Positions 32,895-42,199 are shown, numbered from the stretch's first letter. The stretch is 64,000 bases of DNA from Clostridia bacterium (GCA_910575405.1 CAJTER010000006.1:62001-126000); one strand, 5' to 3'. Numbers and translations: made by a program. The notes: generated by a model not told the origin, from the sequence alone.

Positions 32895-33723
32895 ATCCCG
32901 CGCCTTCTCTCTTCCTTCTGAATATTCTCCCATATGCCGCAGGTGACAGGCCGATAAACTTGTGAAACGAATTAGAAAAGTGGCTCTGATCCGAAAAGCC
33001 AGTCTGAAAAGCGGCCTGTGCCGGCGCCGCCCCTTTCTCCAAAAGCTCCTTTGCCCTGTTAATCCGAAAGGTCTGCAAATACCGGTATGGCGTTACGCCC
33101 TTTTCTTTTGTAAATGCCCGCAACAGCGTCGATTTGCTCAGGCCGCTGCAGGAGCAAATCTGCTCCAGCGCAATCTGCTCCTGAAAATGCTCCTCCATAA
33201 ACCTGCAGGCCCGTTCAATTTCTCCCCTGCCCGCCTCCCTGCACTGAGCAAAAGGCTGCCCATATTCCTGCATCAGAGCTGCTGTCAGAAGAAACAACAG
33301 TTCCTCTTTTTCAAATTCCTGTGAACCATCCATAATCATCCTGTGCAGAAGGCCAAAATGCCTGCGGATTTCTGCATCGTGAATCACATTTTGAGAAAAG
33401 CCAGGCAGCTCCGAACTTCCGGTCAGTTCCTCCGCCAGCTCCCGCATTCGCTCCTTTGACAGATTCAGAGCCCGGTAATCAAAGGTTTCTCCGCAGCTCT
33501 GTATACAGCTGTGGTTATCTTCGGGATTAAAAAGAAGAACATCACCCTCCTTTATCGTGTACTCCCTGTCCCTGCATAAGAGACGGCGGTTCCCTCTTTC
33601 AATTGCTCCTATCACATAATAATTATGAAAATGATTGGGAAAAGGCTGCGTTATTCCCTCAAAGCGGTAAGCCACAAGGCCAAGTTCCTCATCATAGCAA
33701 ACGGTTCGAACTTCTCTTTTCAC
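32884..33723 (-). CDS. AraC-family transcriptional regulator
   Basis: A regulator of about 280 residues: an N-terminal cupin-like sensing domain (GITQPFPNHFHNYYVIGAIERG, IKEGDVLLFNPEDNHSC) and a C-terminal double HTH (IALEQICSCSGLSKSTLLRAF, TPYRYLQTFRINRAKELL, AAFQTGFSDQSHFSNSFHKF). The start is uncertain: GTG 33723 has GGGAGG six bases upstream, while ATG 33729 sits too close to it. Same strand and overlap with the EamA exporter gene indicate that it controls the exporter in response to a small molecule. Confidence 0.88.
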   Translation of the reverse strand: MKREVRTVCYDEELGLVAYRFEGITQPFPNHFHNYYVIGAIERGNRRLLCRDREYTIKEGDVLLFNPEDNHSCIQSCGETFDYRALNLSKERMRELAEELTGSSELPGFSQNVIHDAEIRRHFGLLHRMIMDGSQEFEKEELLFLLTAALMQEYGQPFAQCREAGRGEIERACRFMEEHFQEQIALEQICSCSGLSKSTLLRAFTKEKGVTPYRYLQTFRINRAKELLEKGAAPAQAAFQTGFSDQSHFSNSFHKFIGLSPAAYGRIFRRKREGAGYGA

Positions 33724-33806
33724 ACCCATCACCTCCCAGTTTGTCCATTTTACTACAAAACGGGCGGCAAGTCTTGCAAAATATCTTCATTTTTGACCAA
33801 AGTGTT

Positions 33807-35657
33807 TTATCCTGATATGAACGCAATATCGTATTCCCCTATGTCATGGCCCAGCAGCTGCATGATCCGCAGTTCATCCTCCGCATCCAAAACCGCATTG
33901 TGGGTCTCTCTGTACCGCCTGTCTCCGCTGAGCATTTTCAATATGCTTTCAACACCGTATCCCCGTTTCAGCCTTCCTGTCTTATAGCACTCAGCAGAAC
34001 CTGATATGGCCCCGTTATACTGGCGATATGCCGCAAGGCGCATAATATCGTACCATTCATACCCCGCATATTCCGGCAAGTGTTTTTTATCAAAAGAGGC
34101 ATTATATGCGAAAAGCTTCTCCACATGATAGTAGTCCAGCCACCGTTTCATGGCTTTCAGAGCCTGCCGCCTGTTTGCAACACGAACTCCTTTTTCACCG
34201 AGCCTCAGTTTATTTGCGTACATTCCGCCTACCCTATATTCAGGGTCAATTATGTAATAGAGTGAATCAATTGGTTCCTTTGTTTCTAAATCAGCGATGA
34301 CTGCGCCAATGGACATGACCTGGTCGTTCCAGTTTGTCTCCGTATCGATTACCGCAAATGCATATGCCTTCTCTAAAACTTCCCCAAGCACATTTGGTTC
34401 GTAATAGCGTTCCAGGACTCCCTTTGTTACTGTCTTTGCCACTGCATCCAAAAAGGCTCTTTGATCCGGCACTTCGATCTGATAGGATGTGTTATCTCTT
34501 GTGTTCCATAGAATCCCTTTTGGCAAATGCATGGCAGACATATAGCTGGCGCACTGCAGGAAGTGTTCGTGTGTTAATTCTGACACAAATTTTAATTCAT
34601 ATACCGTATTGCCCTTGACTACATCAGCAAAGCCCTTAGCTGAAAATTGGAGGGCTCCATTTTCCTGCGCAGCAAAATCGATCCGGCATTCCACCTGGGC
34701 ATATTCGTCTGGCTTCAAGCGGGTGTTCAGTCTGGCCTTTATCAGCTGGCTTTGAACCTGATTGACAAAGGGAGTTCTCACCTGTGTTCTGTAGCGCTTT
34801 TGCTTTGTATCAAGTGAAACCAAAAATAATATTTTTTCATCCAGGGAGCTGTTTTTGACCTCTTTCGTATACAGTCTGGACCATTCCGGATTGAATAAAA
34901 GCTTTAATTTGATAGCCGCATCTATCTGATAATGATCAAAAAAGACTGCTTCCTGGTAAATTCCAATGCAGGGAGATAAGTCGATTAAACCGTCCGTACT
35001 TTTTATCTCAATTGGCGCAGGAGCCCCTGAGGTCAGTCTTCTGATTCTTAACTGCGAAAAGCACTGCTCTACATCTTCCCTGTATTTGAACTCAAACATT
35101 TCGCTCATGTCCAAATCTTCAAATTTTCGATTGGTTTCTACAAAGGTGGAAAGCGTTCTTTCGGACAACATATCATCCTCTGATTTTACAAAAATAACGC
35201 GTTCTTTTCCTCTGCTGGCTGCAACGCAAAAAATATTTCTCAGAATCAAATAGGATTGCTGCGGTTTTGAGATCCTTACCTGCCAATAGCTTTCCGTAAA
35301 GTCAAAGATCACACAAATTTTTCGTTCCAGTCCTTTGCTGCTGTCATAGGTTGTAAAGATTGCCGAATCCTCTCTTGGTTCTGCCTTTCCCATAGAGTCG
35401 TGCTCCGATATGGTGGCGTATACGGTCTTTTTGTTGAATCTATGCGGATATGCTTCTTCCAGGGTGTTCAGCGTATCAGACAGAGCTCCCGTTCTGGCTC
35501 CCAGACACAAAATATCCGCTGGATCCTGCTGCGCCAGAAATGTCACGACCTCTTCCTTTATCATTTGTTCCACTTTGCAGTGGGATTGACTCCTTTTATC
35601 TCCTTTTTCCACACCCTTCCAAGGGTTTCTGCCAAATGGCTGGACAGGCGGAAGCAT
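33807..35657 (-). CDS. Helicase-nuclease fusion, 3' part after a -1 frameshift (helicase C-lobe, PD-(D/E)XK-like, DEDDh exonuclease)
   Basis: The frame from VEQMIKEEVVTFLAQQ onward continues the helicase begun in the 35561-36199 frame. It has helicase motif V (TTYDSSKGLE) and motif VI (CVAASRGKERVIF), then a region (about residues 340-430 of this frame) with GFADVVKGNTVYELKF and QCASYMSAM, the Asp...Glu-x-Lys...Gln-x3-Tyr pattern of PD-(D/E)XK nucleases. The last 180 residues are a DnaQ-like exonuclease: AVIDTET, YNASFDKK and THNAVLDAEDEL give the DEDDh set. The part before VEQM (to 35657) is read in the wrong frame. Domain calls are by motif and moderately sure. The AraC gene lies downstream. 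Confidence 0.65.
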   Translation of the reverse strand: MLPPVQPFGRNPWKGVEKGDKRSQSHCKVEQMIKEEVVTFLAQQDPADILCLGARTGALSDTLNTLEEAYPHRFNKKTVYATISEHDSMGKAEPREDSAIFTTYDSSKGLERKICVIFDFTESYWQVRISKPQQSYLILRNIFCVAASRGKERVIFVKSEDDMLSERTLSTFVETNRKFEDLDMSEMFEFKYREDVEQCFSQLRIRRLTSGAPAPIEIKSTDGLIDLSPCIGIYQEAVFFDHYQIDAAIKLKLLFNPEWSRLYTKEVKNSSLDEKILFLVSLDTKQKRYRTQVRTPFVNQVQSQLIKARLNTRLKPDEYAQVECRIDFAAQENGALQFSAKGFADVVKGNTVYELKFVSELTHEHFLQCASYMSAMHLPKGILWNTRDNTSYQIEVPDQRAFLDAVAKTVTKGVLERYYEPNVLGEVLEKAYAFAVIDTETNWNDQVMSIGAVIADLETKEPIDSLYYIIDPEYRVGGMYANKLRLGEKGVRVANRRQALKAMKRWLDYYHVEKLFAYNASFDKKHLPEYAGYEWYDIMRLAAYRQYNGAISGSAECYKTGRLKRGYGVESILKMLSGDRRYRETHNAVLDAEDELRIMQLLGHDIGEYDIAFISG

Positions 35658-36199
35658 TGGGTAAATTTCATCCTGAGATGGGCTTCCAGGAACCCTTTCA
35701 TGAAGGCCTCAACCTTTAAGGTCGTTTTGTCATATATTTTCTGCTCCATATCGCCCACCGCGATAATCTGCATGCCTGGATTTCCGTCTTTTATCAGCTG
35801 CAGCAGCCCAGCCAGTTCCTGCTCAATATCCTGATACTCGTCGATAATCAGAATGTCGTATTTTCTCATAGGAGGCCTCTTTTGAATAAAGGTCTGTATC
35901 AGATCCGGGACCCCTGCGGATATACCGTTTCTTTTTAAAGCCATATAGGCAAACCCGTGGTAATTTGTTACCGTCACATTTCGCTTTTTTATCTTTGACT
36001 TTGCATCTAATTTCAGGAGCTTATTATAGGTCAGATACAGTACCTTCTTTGTATCCGGCAATTGATTGCACAGACTTTGAATAGCCGTCGTCTTTCCGCT
36101 TCCAATACAGGCATCCACCAAAATATTATTTCCCCGCAGTGCCCTATCTATAAAAAACTGCTGCTCTTTTGATAATTTTAAAGTGAAAGGCGCATCCAT
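35561..36199 (-). CDS. UvrD/Rep-like helicase, 5' part ending at the frameshift
   Basis: 212 residues forming the 1A lobe of an SF1 helicase: Q-motif region LSKEQQFFIDRAL, Walker A ACIGSGKTTAIQ (about 30-42), motif Ib-like TNYHGFAYMAL, DEYQDIEQEL (motif II) and AVGDMEQKIYDKTT (motif III). It breaks off after KKEIKGVNPTAK with WNK and a stop, exactly where the homologous sequence continues in the -1 frame (VEQMIKEEV). The site GCAAAGTGG would be repaired by one more A (GCAAAAGTGG). ATG 36199 has AGGAGAG upstream. This is a decayed gene, a sequencing artefact in an A run, or phase variation. Confidence 0.7.
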   Translation of the reverse strand: MDAPFTLKLSKEQQFFIDRALRGNNILVDACIGSGKTTAIQSLCNQLPDTKKVLYLTYNKLLKLDAKSKIKKRNVTVTNYHGFAYMALKRNGISAGVPDLIQTFIQKRPPMRKYDILIIDEYQDIEQELAGLLQLIKDGNPGMQIIAVGDMEQKIYDKTTLKVEAFMKGFLEAHLRMKFTQCFRLSSHLAETLGRVWKKEIKGVNPTAKWNK

Positions 36200-36308
36200 A
36201 TCAAACTCTCCTTTTTTGTCTTTGGCTCATCACCCATCATACCTGTTTCAAAAGCAAATGTAAACCTGCTTCTTTATCGCCTGCTCCCCATTCCTGCAAA
36301 AGAGCGGC

Positions 36309-36364
36309 AAAAAAATACCTCTAAAGCAGCGCCCGGCCCTTTACCAGTTCCGCTTTAGAGGTAT
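36309..36364 (-). terminator. Terminator of the pyr operon
   Basis: Minus strand ATACCTCTAAAGC (36352-36364) pairs with GCTTTAGAGGTAT (36315-36327) and is followed by a seven-T tract. Confidence 0.88.
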
Positions 36365-36371
36365 CCCATCC

Positions 36372-36797
36372 TTATTTATATTCCTTGTGCTCTACATCGC
36401 AGTAGGCGCAGCGGTAAATTTTCTTTTCCCGATCCGCCAGCTTGAAGACATGGGTAATCTCCTGCTCAATCGAAGTAATACATCTTGGATTCTTGCATTT
36501 GATCACATCTGTCAGTGTTTCCGGAAGCTCCAGGTGCTCTTTTTTCAAAAGCTGTCCATCCTTTACCCGGTTGACGGTAATGTTACTGTCTATGTAGCCC
36601 AGCATTTCAAAGTCCAGCTCAATTTCATCATCGATTTTGATGATATCCTTTTTGCCGTACTTGCTGCTGGCTACATTCTGTACCACGGCCACGCTGCAGT
36701 CCAGCTTGTCAAGCCTCAGGTAATTGTAAATCTGCATGCTTTTTCCGGCCTTTATATGATCCAAAACGATTCCTGTTGTTACTCCATCAATATTCAT
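36372..36797 (-). CDS. pyrI: Aspartate carbamoyltransferase regulatory subunit
   Basis: A 141-residue PyrI, the allosteric zinc subunit that assembles with PyrB into the nucleotide-controlled ATCase. The N-terminal nucleotide domain starts MNIDGVTTGIVLDHIKAG; the C-terminal zinc knuckle has CKNPRC and CAYCD (four Cys). ATG 36797 has AGGAGG six bases upstream; an in-frame TTG six bases earlier is not needed. It is the last gene of the pyr operon. PyrI is typical of class B ATCases and less common in bacilli. Confidence 0.95.
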   Translation of the reverse strand: MNIDGVTTGIVLDHIKAGKSMQIYNYLRLDKLDCSVAVVQNVASSKYGKKDIIKIDDEIELDFEMLGYIDSNITVNRVKDGQLLKKEHLELPETLTDVIKCKNPRCITSIEQEITHVFKLADREKKIYRCAYCDVEHKEYK

Positions 36798-36807
36798 CTG
36801 CAACCTC

Positions 36808-37731
36808 CTATTTGATACCCAGTAAGTTTAAAATCAGCGCCATCCTTATATGCTTTCCGCAGAGAGCCTGTTCAAAGTAGCATGCCCTCGGGTCGTCATC
36901 CACCTTGACCGAAATCTCGTTTACTCTCGGCAGTGGGTGCATGATGGTCAGATCTTCTTTAGCATTTTCCAGTTTTTCCATATCCAGTATGTAGGTATCC
37001 TTTAATCTTACATAATCCTCTTCATTGAAAAAGCGCTCTCTCTGTACTCTTGTCATATAAAGTACATCAAGCTCCGGCATAACTTCTTCCATGCTTTCCA
37101 CTTCGCGCCACTTTGCTCCTGCGCTTCTCAGCTTTTCCCTTATGTATTCCGGCACCCGCAGCTCTTCCGGTGAAATGAGGACAAATTCCACATTGTCGTA
37201 ACGCAGCATAGCTTCGATGAGGGAGTGAACCGTTCTTCCAAACTGCAGGTCTCCGCACAGACCTAAGGTGATATTTCCCAGCTGGCCTTTTTTTCTTTTG
37301 ATGGTCAAAAGGTCCGTCAGAGTCTGGGTCGGATGGAAATGTCCGCCGTCTCCTGCATTGATAATGGGCACAGTCGTTCTTTTGGAAGCAATGAGAGGAG
37401 CCCCTTCCTTTGGATGGCGCATGGCGATAATATCCGCATAACAGCCTACGGTCCTTACAGTATCGCTGACGCTTTCTCCCTTTGCTGCAGAGCTTGAGGA
37501 AGCCTCGGAAAAGCCCAGAACCGTTCCTCCCAGTTCCAGCATGGCCGCTTCAAAGCTGAGCCTTGTCCTCGTACTTGGTTCAAAGAACAGGGTTGCCAGC
37601 TTTTTCCCCTTGCAGATATCCATGTAGTCGTCGTGGTTTGCTACAATGTCGTCCGCCACATCGATGAGATGGTCGATTTCCTCCACAGACATATCCAGAA
37701 TACTGATTAAATTACGAATTGCTTCTCCCAT
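36808..37731 (-). CDS. pyrB: Aspartate carbamoyltransferase catalytic subunit
   Basis: A 307-residue transcarbamoylase that joins carbamoyl phosphate to aspartate, the committed step of UMP synthesis. The carbamoyl-phosphate loop [12 protein letters not shown] lies near residue 50, the 80s loop contains SSAAKGESV, and HPLPRVNE near 268 binds aspartate. The ATG overlaps the pyrE stop by one base (TAATG). The following pyrI gene begins ten bases after its stop. Confidence 0.96.
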   Translation of the reverse strand: MGEAIRNLISILDMSVEEIDHLIDVADDIVANHDDYMDICKGKKLATLFFEPSTRTRLSFEAAMLELGGTVLGFSEASSSSAAKGESVSDTVRTVGCYADIIAMRHPKEGAPLIASKRTTVPIINAGDGGHFHPTQTLTDLLTIKRKKGQLGNITLGLCGDLQFGRTVHSLIEAMLRYDNVEFVLISPEELRVPEYIREKLRSAGAKWREVESMEEVMPELDVLYMTRVQRERFFNEEDYVRLKDTYILDMEKLENAKEDLTIMHPLPRVNEISVKVDDDPRACYFEQALCGKHIRMALILNLLGIK

Positions 37732-38369
37732 TATTTCTCTCCTTTCATCCAGCTTTCATCCGACGGGTTGTTCCGGAAGGCAATGAGCCGCTGAACATCC
37801 TCTTTTTTAATATAGTTTTCTTCTGCTGCAACTTCTACCAATGTATCCAGATCGCACAGGCTTACATTTTTTACATCAGCCTCTGCCATTCGTACCTTGC
37901 CTTTTTCCATACCATATGTAAAGATACTGGCTACTCCCAACACTTCTGCCCCTGCATCCCGCAGAGCTTTCACTGTATCCAGCACTGAGCCGCCTGTTGA
38001 GATCAAGTCTTCAATGACAACTACCTTCTGTCCCGGCTCCAGCTTTCCCTCGATCTGATTGGTCCTGCCGTGATCCTTGGCAGACCCGCGTACATAGCCC
38101 ATGGGAAGCCCCATAATATGGCCGGTAATAGCAGCGTGGGCAATTCCCGCAGTGCTTGTGCCCATCAGGACTTCACATTCCGCATAATGCTCCCGGATAA
38201 TCTCTGCCAGCCCTTCTTCCACTTTGATGCGCACCTGCGGCGCCGTAAGAGTCAGACGGTTATCGCAGTAAATGGGGCTCTTGATGCCGCTTGCCCATGT
38301 AAAAGGCTCATCTGGCCTTAAGAATACAGCTCCTATGGACAAAAGTCCCTTTGCAATCTCCTGTTTCAT
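37731..38369 (-). CDS. pyrE: Orotate phosphoribosyltransferase
   Basis: A 212-residue type I phosphoribosyltransferase converting orotate and PRPP to OMP. The PRPP motif [15 protein letters not shown] (about 112-126) and the mobile loop [11 protein letters not shown] are present; [17 protein letters not shown] near the N-terminus is typical. The length suits the bacterial OPRTase, not a fused UMP synthase. It lies two bases after pyrF and overlaps pyrB by one base. Confidence 0.96.
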   Translation of the reverse strand: MKQEIAKGLLSIGAVFLRPDEPFTWASGIKSPIYCDNRLTLTAPQVRIKVEEGLAEIIREHYAECEVLMGTSTAGIAHAAITGHIMGLPMGYVRGSAKDHGRTNQIEGKLEPGQKVVVIEDLISTGGSVLDTVKALRDAGAEVLGVASIFTYGMEKGKVRMAEADVKNVSLCDLDTLVEVAAEENYIKKEDVQRLIAFRNNPSDESWMKGEK

Positions 38370-38371
38370 TT

Positions 38372-39073
38372 TTATACCTCCACAAAATCATTTACACATC
38401 GTTCATATGCAGCTACCGGATCTTCTGCCTGGGTAATAGGCCGTCCTACTACAATGTAATCTGAGCCCAGTTCCTTTGCTCTTGTAGGAGTCGTTACCCG
38501 CACCTGATCGCCTTTGGACGCATCGTCAAAACGCACGCCCGGAGTTACGGTCAGAAAGTCCTTTCCGCAGGCATCATGAATTTTCCCCGCTTCAAGGGGG
38601 GAGCATACCACGCCGTCCAGACCGGCGATATCCGCGTTTTCCGCATATTTGATTACCACTTTATCAATATCCTCTTCAATGAGAAGCTCCTCTGTCATCC
38701 GCTCCTGGCTGGTAGACGTCAGCTGAGTTACGGCTATGAGAAGCGGTCTTGTCCCATCTTCTCTGGTAAGTCCCCGCAGCGCCGCCTTCATCATTTCAAT
38801 AGTTCCGGCTGCATGAAGGTTTACCATGTCCACATCCAGGCGGGATAAAGCGGCCATTGCCTTCTCCACGGTATTTGGGATATCGTGAAGCTTCAAATCC
38901 AAAAACAGCTTGCAGCCCCTCTTTTTAATTTCCTTTATGATGGAAGGGCCCTCTGCATAATAAAGTTCCATGCCCACTTTGACAAATGGCTTTTTCCCCT
39001 CCAGCCGGTCCAGAAAGCCGAGAGCCTCCTTTCCGCTGCTGAAGTCCAGAGCGATAATTACATCCTTTCCCAT
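38372..39073 (-). CDS. pyrF: Orotidine 5'-phosphate decarboxylase
   Basis: A 233-residue OMP decarboxylase. The catalytic Lys-Asp array is in FLDLKLHDIPNTV (about residues 56-68); the N-terminal IALDFSSGKEAL and C-terminal TPGVRFDDASKGDQVRV and DYIVVGRPI are classical. It forms a TIM barrel dimer and releases UMP, the operon's end product. Placed between pyrD (upstream, ten-base gap) and pyrE. Confidence 0.96.
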   Translation of the reverse strand: MGKDVIIALDFSSGKEALGFLDRLEGKKPFVKVGMELYYAEGPSIIKEIKKRGCKLFLDLKLHDIPNTVEKAMAALSRLDVDMVNLHAAGTIEMMKAALRGLTREDGTRPLLIAVTQLTSTSQERMTEELLIEEDIDKVVIKYAENADIAGLDGVVCSPLEAGKIHDACGKDFLTVTPGVRFDDASKGDQVRVTTPTRAKELGSDYIVVGRPITQAEDPVAAYERCVNDFVEV

Positions 39074-39083
39074 AACAGTCCTC

Positions 39084-39995
39084 CTACTCTATAATGCCAA
39101 CAATATCTTCCAATTTTTCAATTTCAAGCTCTTCCATGACCTTTGGCAGCTCTTCAATGATTTCTTTGCAAATATACGGATTTACCAGATTGACTGCTCC
39201 TACTTGAACCGCCCTTGCCCCTGCCATCATCATTTCAATCACATCTCTTGCACAGGAGACGCCTCCCATGCCGATTACTGGAATCTTTACGGCTTTGGCA
39301 GCCTGATAGACCATGCGCAGAGCTAGCGGAAAAATGGCAGGCCCGGAAAAGCCGCCCATTTTGTTAGCGATAACCGGCTTTCTTTCTTTAATGTCAATAC
39401 GCATCCCCAAAAGGGTGTTGATCAGGCTCAGGCCGTCGGCTCCTGCCTCTTCACAGGCTTTTGCAATAGAAACAATGTCCGCCACATTGGGGCTCAGTTT
39501 AATGTAGACCGGTTTTGCAGTCACTGCTTTTACGGTTTTTGTCACCTGAGCCGCGCTCTCGGGCAAAACACCGAAGGCCATTCCTCCGTCGTGTACATTG
39601 GGGCAGCTTACGTTGACTTCGATGATTCCCACCTGCTCCTGCTTGTCCATAGCCTCTGCGCAAATCTCGTATTCCTCTATGGAAAATCCGCTTATATTGG
39701 CGATAACCGGCTTTTGATAAATCTTGGCAAGCTCAGGAAGTTCTGTTTTGATCACTTCATCAAGCCCGGGATTTTGCAGTCCCACGGAGTTGATCATTCC
39801 CTGGCTGCATTCTGCAATTCTGGGCTGAGGATTTCCGAACCGTGCTTCCCTTGTGGTCCCTTTAAAGGACAGGGAACCTAGTATGTTGATGTCATAAAGC
39901 TCCGCGTATTCCTTTCCATATCCGAATACACCACTTGCGGGAATAACGGGATTATCCAGGGTAAGTCCGCTGAGATGGACCTTCATATCTACCAT
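39084..39995 (-). CDS. pyrD: Dihydroorotate dehydrogenase catalytic subunit, class 1B
   Basis: A 303-residue FMN TIM-barrel enzyme oxidising dihydroorotate to orotate with electrons passed through PyrK to NAD. Signatures: NPVIPASGVFGYGKEY, SFKGTT, NVSCPNVHDGG with the class 1 catalytic Cys, VYIKLSPN and GMGGVSCARDV. ATG 39995 follows GGAGG and overlaps the pyrK stop by seven bases, consistent with an obligate PyrD-PyrK complex. Confidence 0.96.
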   Translation of the reverse strand: MVDMKVHLSGLTLDNPVIPASGVFGYGKEYAELYDINILGSLSFKGTTREARFGNPQPRIAECSQGMINSVGLQNPGLDEVIKTELPELAKIYQKPVIANISGFSIEEYEICAEAMDKQEQVGIIEVNVSCPNVHDGGMAFGVLPESAAQVTKTVKAVTAKPVYIKLSPNVADIVSIAKACEEAGADGLSLINTLLGMRIDIKERKPVIANKMGGFSGPAIFPLALRMVYQAAKAVKIPVIGMGGVSCARDVIEMMMAGARAVQVGAVNLVNPYICKEIIEELPKVMEELEIEKLEDIVGIIE

Positions 39996-40711
39996 ATGAT
40001 TTCCTCCTTTTCCAGTACAGGGCCTTCCTTACAGATTCGCTTTGAACCGTATTTTGTCTCGCAGCTGCATCCCATACAGCCGCCGAAGCCGCATGCCATC
40101 CTGGCTTCAAAGCTGAACTGTCCGTCCTTTACTTTTTCGCAGACCGCTTTGAGCATGGGTTCCGGTCCGCAGGCACATCCGTAATCCGCCCTATCAAAGG
40201 CATCTGTTACAAAACCTTTTGTTCCATAACTTCCATCCGCTGTTGTAACCGTTACATCAGCTCCAAGCTCCCTGAACTCCGCTTCATAAAACACTTCTTC
40301 TTTTGTATTAAAGCCCAGGATCACTTGCGGCTCCGTTCCCTTTTCAAGCAGTCTCTTTGCAAGGCCGTACATGGGCGGAACACCGGCTCCTCCCCCTGCC
40401 AGAACAGGCTTTTCTGTTATTTTTTCCAGATTGTATCCGTTCCCAAGAGGACAGAGGATATCCAGCTCCTGCCCTGCTTTTTTGCCAGAAAGAGCTTTTG
40501 TACCCTGCCCCACTGTTTTATAAATAAGGGTGATCTGCGTTTCGTTCCAGTCGCAGATGGAAATGGGTCTTCTGAGGAAAAAGCCATCCAGCCGGATGTT
40601 GACAAACTGACCAGGTGCGGAAATTTCCCATGTATCCCCTTCCAGTATCAGTTCCCAAGTGTCCTGCACCAGGCAGGTGTTGGAAAGAATCATATAACTG
40701 TTTTGTTTCAT
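39989..40711 (-). CDS. pyrK: Dihydroorotate dehydrogenase electron-transfer subunit
   Basis: A 240-residue FAD/2Fe-2S protein. FAD binding: RRPISICDWNE and GQGTKALSG; NAD domain: VLAGGGAGVPPMYGLA; 2Fe-2S ligands in CGFGGCMGCSCE plus the later RICKEGP. It forms the heterotetramer with PyrD 1B. It lies between pyrC and pyrD, with a six-base gap to pyrC. Confidence 0.95.
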   Translation of the reverse strand: MKQNSYMILSNTCLVQDTWELILEGDTWEISAPGQFVNIRLDGFFLRRPISICDWNETQITLIYKTVGQGTKALSGKKAGQELDILCPLGNGYNLEKITEKPVLAGGGAGVPPMYGLAKRLLEKGTEPQVILGFNTKEEVFYEAEFRELGADVTVTTADGSYGTKGFVTDAFDRADYGCACGPEPMLKAVCEKVKDGQFSFEARMACGFGGCMGCSCETKYGSKRICKEGPVLEKEEIIW

Positions 40712-40717
40712 TTTCTC

Positions 40718-41986
40718 CTATGCTCCTGTTTCTCTGTTATAAACACATGTACCATTTACAAAGGTTCGTACTGTCTCGCCCTCCACTTTCATTCCTGCAA
40801 ATGGGGTGCTGCGCCCTTTGGATAAAAAGGTTTCCGGATCAACCGTTCCTACGGCTTTCAAATCGAGAATCGTAAGGTCAGCAGGCTGCCCCTCCTCCAG
40901 CGCTCCGCCTTCCAGGCCAAAGACCTGTCTTGGAGCAATTGCCATAAGGTGGATCAGCTTTTCCAGGCTGATGATATCCCTTTTGACCAGATACGTATAT
41001 AAAACAGGAAATGCCGTTTCCAGGCCCACGATGCCAAATGCGCTCTTTTCCAGACCCTGGCTCTTTTCTTCCGCACTGTGAGGTGCGTGATCGGTTGCAA
41101 TCATATCAATAGTCCCGTCCTGAATTCCCTCAATCAGGGCCTGCCTGTCTTCCCTTGAACGGATAGGCGGATTCATTTTAAAACGGCCTTCCTCCTGCAG
41201 ATTCTCATCGCAGAAAACCAGATAATGGGGGGCTGTTTCGCATGTGATTTTCACACCTTCTTTCTTGGCCTGGCGGATCAGCGCTACTGTTTCTTTTGTG
41301 GAAATATGACATACGTGGTAGCGGACGTCCGTCTTTTTGCAGAGCTCAATATCCCGCTTTACCTGTGCCCATTCGCTTTCCGATGAGATCCCTTTGTGTC
41401 CGTGAGCTGCCGCGTAGCTGCCCTGATGGATGTAACCGCCTGTCAAAAGGCTTTCGTCCTCACAGTGCGCTACGATGATCTTATCAAGAGCCGCAGCCTT
41501 TTTCATGGCTTCCTCCATCAGATCGCTGGACTGGACTCCCTTTCCATCGTCGGAAAAAGCAACTGCTGCATCCTTCATGCCTTCCATATCCGAGAGGGCG
41601 CTCCTGCCATCCTGCTTTTTCGTAATGGTTCCGTAAGGATACACCTTTACTGCCGCATCCTTTTTGATGATATCCAGCTGCTGCTGCAGGCTCTCCATAT
41701 CCGCGGGAACCGGCTTCAGATTGGGCATGGGGCAGACTGCCGTATAGCCGCCTCTTGCTGCTGCGCAGGTTCCTGTCCGGATCGATTCTTTATAAAAAAA
41801 ACCAGGTTCCCGAAGATGTACATGAACATCAACAAAACCTGGAATAAGAAAGAAAGAATTACAGTCAATGCTTTCATCATATGCATTGGAACCTGAAAAA
41901 GACAGGCGATCATCGATCACAAAAATATCTCTCTTTTCAAATCCATTCCTTGTAAAAACAAATCCGTTTTTCAGTAGTGCTTTCAT
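40718..41986 (-). CDS. pyrC: Dihydroorotase
   Basis: A 422-residue zinc amidohydrolase closing carbamoyl aspartate to dihydroorotate. Metal ligands H55 and H57 lie in VDVHVHLREPG; further ligands in VAHCED, YHVCHIST and MIATDHAPHS. The length is that of class I dihydroorotases. It is the first gene of the pyr operon, with a 38-base leader after a near-consensus promoter and no visible attenuator. The ribosome site is AAAGGA. Confidence 0.95.
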   Translation of the reverse strand: MKALLKNGFVFTRNGFEKRDIFVIDDRLSFSGSNAYDESIDCNSFFLIPGFVDVHVHLREPGFFYKESIRTGTCAAARGGYTAVCPMPNLKPVPADMESLQQQLDIIKKDAAVKVYPYGTITKKQDGRSALSDMEGMKDAAVAFSDDGKGVQSSDLMEEAMKKAAALDKIIVAHCEDESLLTGGYIHQGSYAAAHGHKGISSESEWAQVKRDIELCKKTDVRYHVCHISTKETVALIRQAKKEGVKITCETAPHYLVFCDENLQEEGRFKMNPPIRSREDRQALIEGIQDGTIDMIATDHAPHSAEEKSQGLEKSAFGIVGLETAFPVLYTYLVKRDIISLEKLIHLMAIAPRQVFGLEGGALEEGQPADLTILDLKAVGTVDPETFLSKGRSTPFAGMKVEGETVRTFVNGTCVYNRETGA

Positions 41987-42024
41987 TCTCTGTTCCTTTC
42001 CTGTTTTTTGCCTAAATCTTCGAT

Positions 42025-42053
42025 ATTATACCATGGACAAATGGATACGTCAA
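42025..42053 (-). promoter_or_regulatory. Promoter of the pyr operon
   Basis: Minus strand TTGACG (42048-42053), 17-base spacer, TATAAT (42025-42030). The leader is too short for a PyrR attenuator. Confidence 0.8.
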
Positions 42054-42096
42054 TTGATCTTTTAAATTTTGTTTTTGTATTTTTTTACATTTTTAC

Positions 42097-42125
42097 TTGA
42101 TTTTTTCATGCAATTGTTATATAAT
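42097..42125 (+). promoter_or_regulatory. Promoter of the OmpR/HisKA-ABC operon
   Basis: TTGATT (42097-42102), 17-base spacer, TATAAT (42120-42125), giving a leader of about 180 bases. Confidence 0.7.
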
Positions 42126-42199
42126 GGAAACACAAATAACCTTGAAAACGTTCGGCTGATTTTACTGTACGTTCTATCCAAAAGCAATAAACAAATTTT

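Noticed and set aside
35561-35657. Programmed -1 ribosomal frameshift in the helicase-nuclease gene
   Set aside because: The junction GCAAAGTGG lacks a slippery heptamer and no downstream pseudoknot is evident; a base deletion is simpler.
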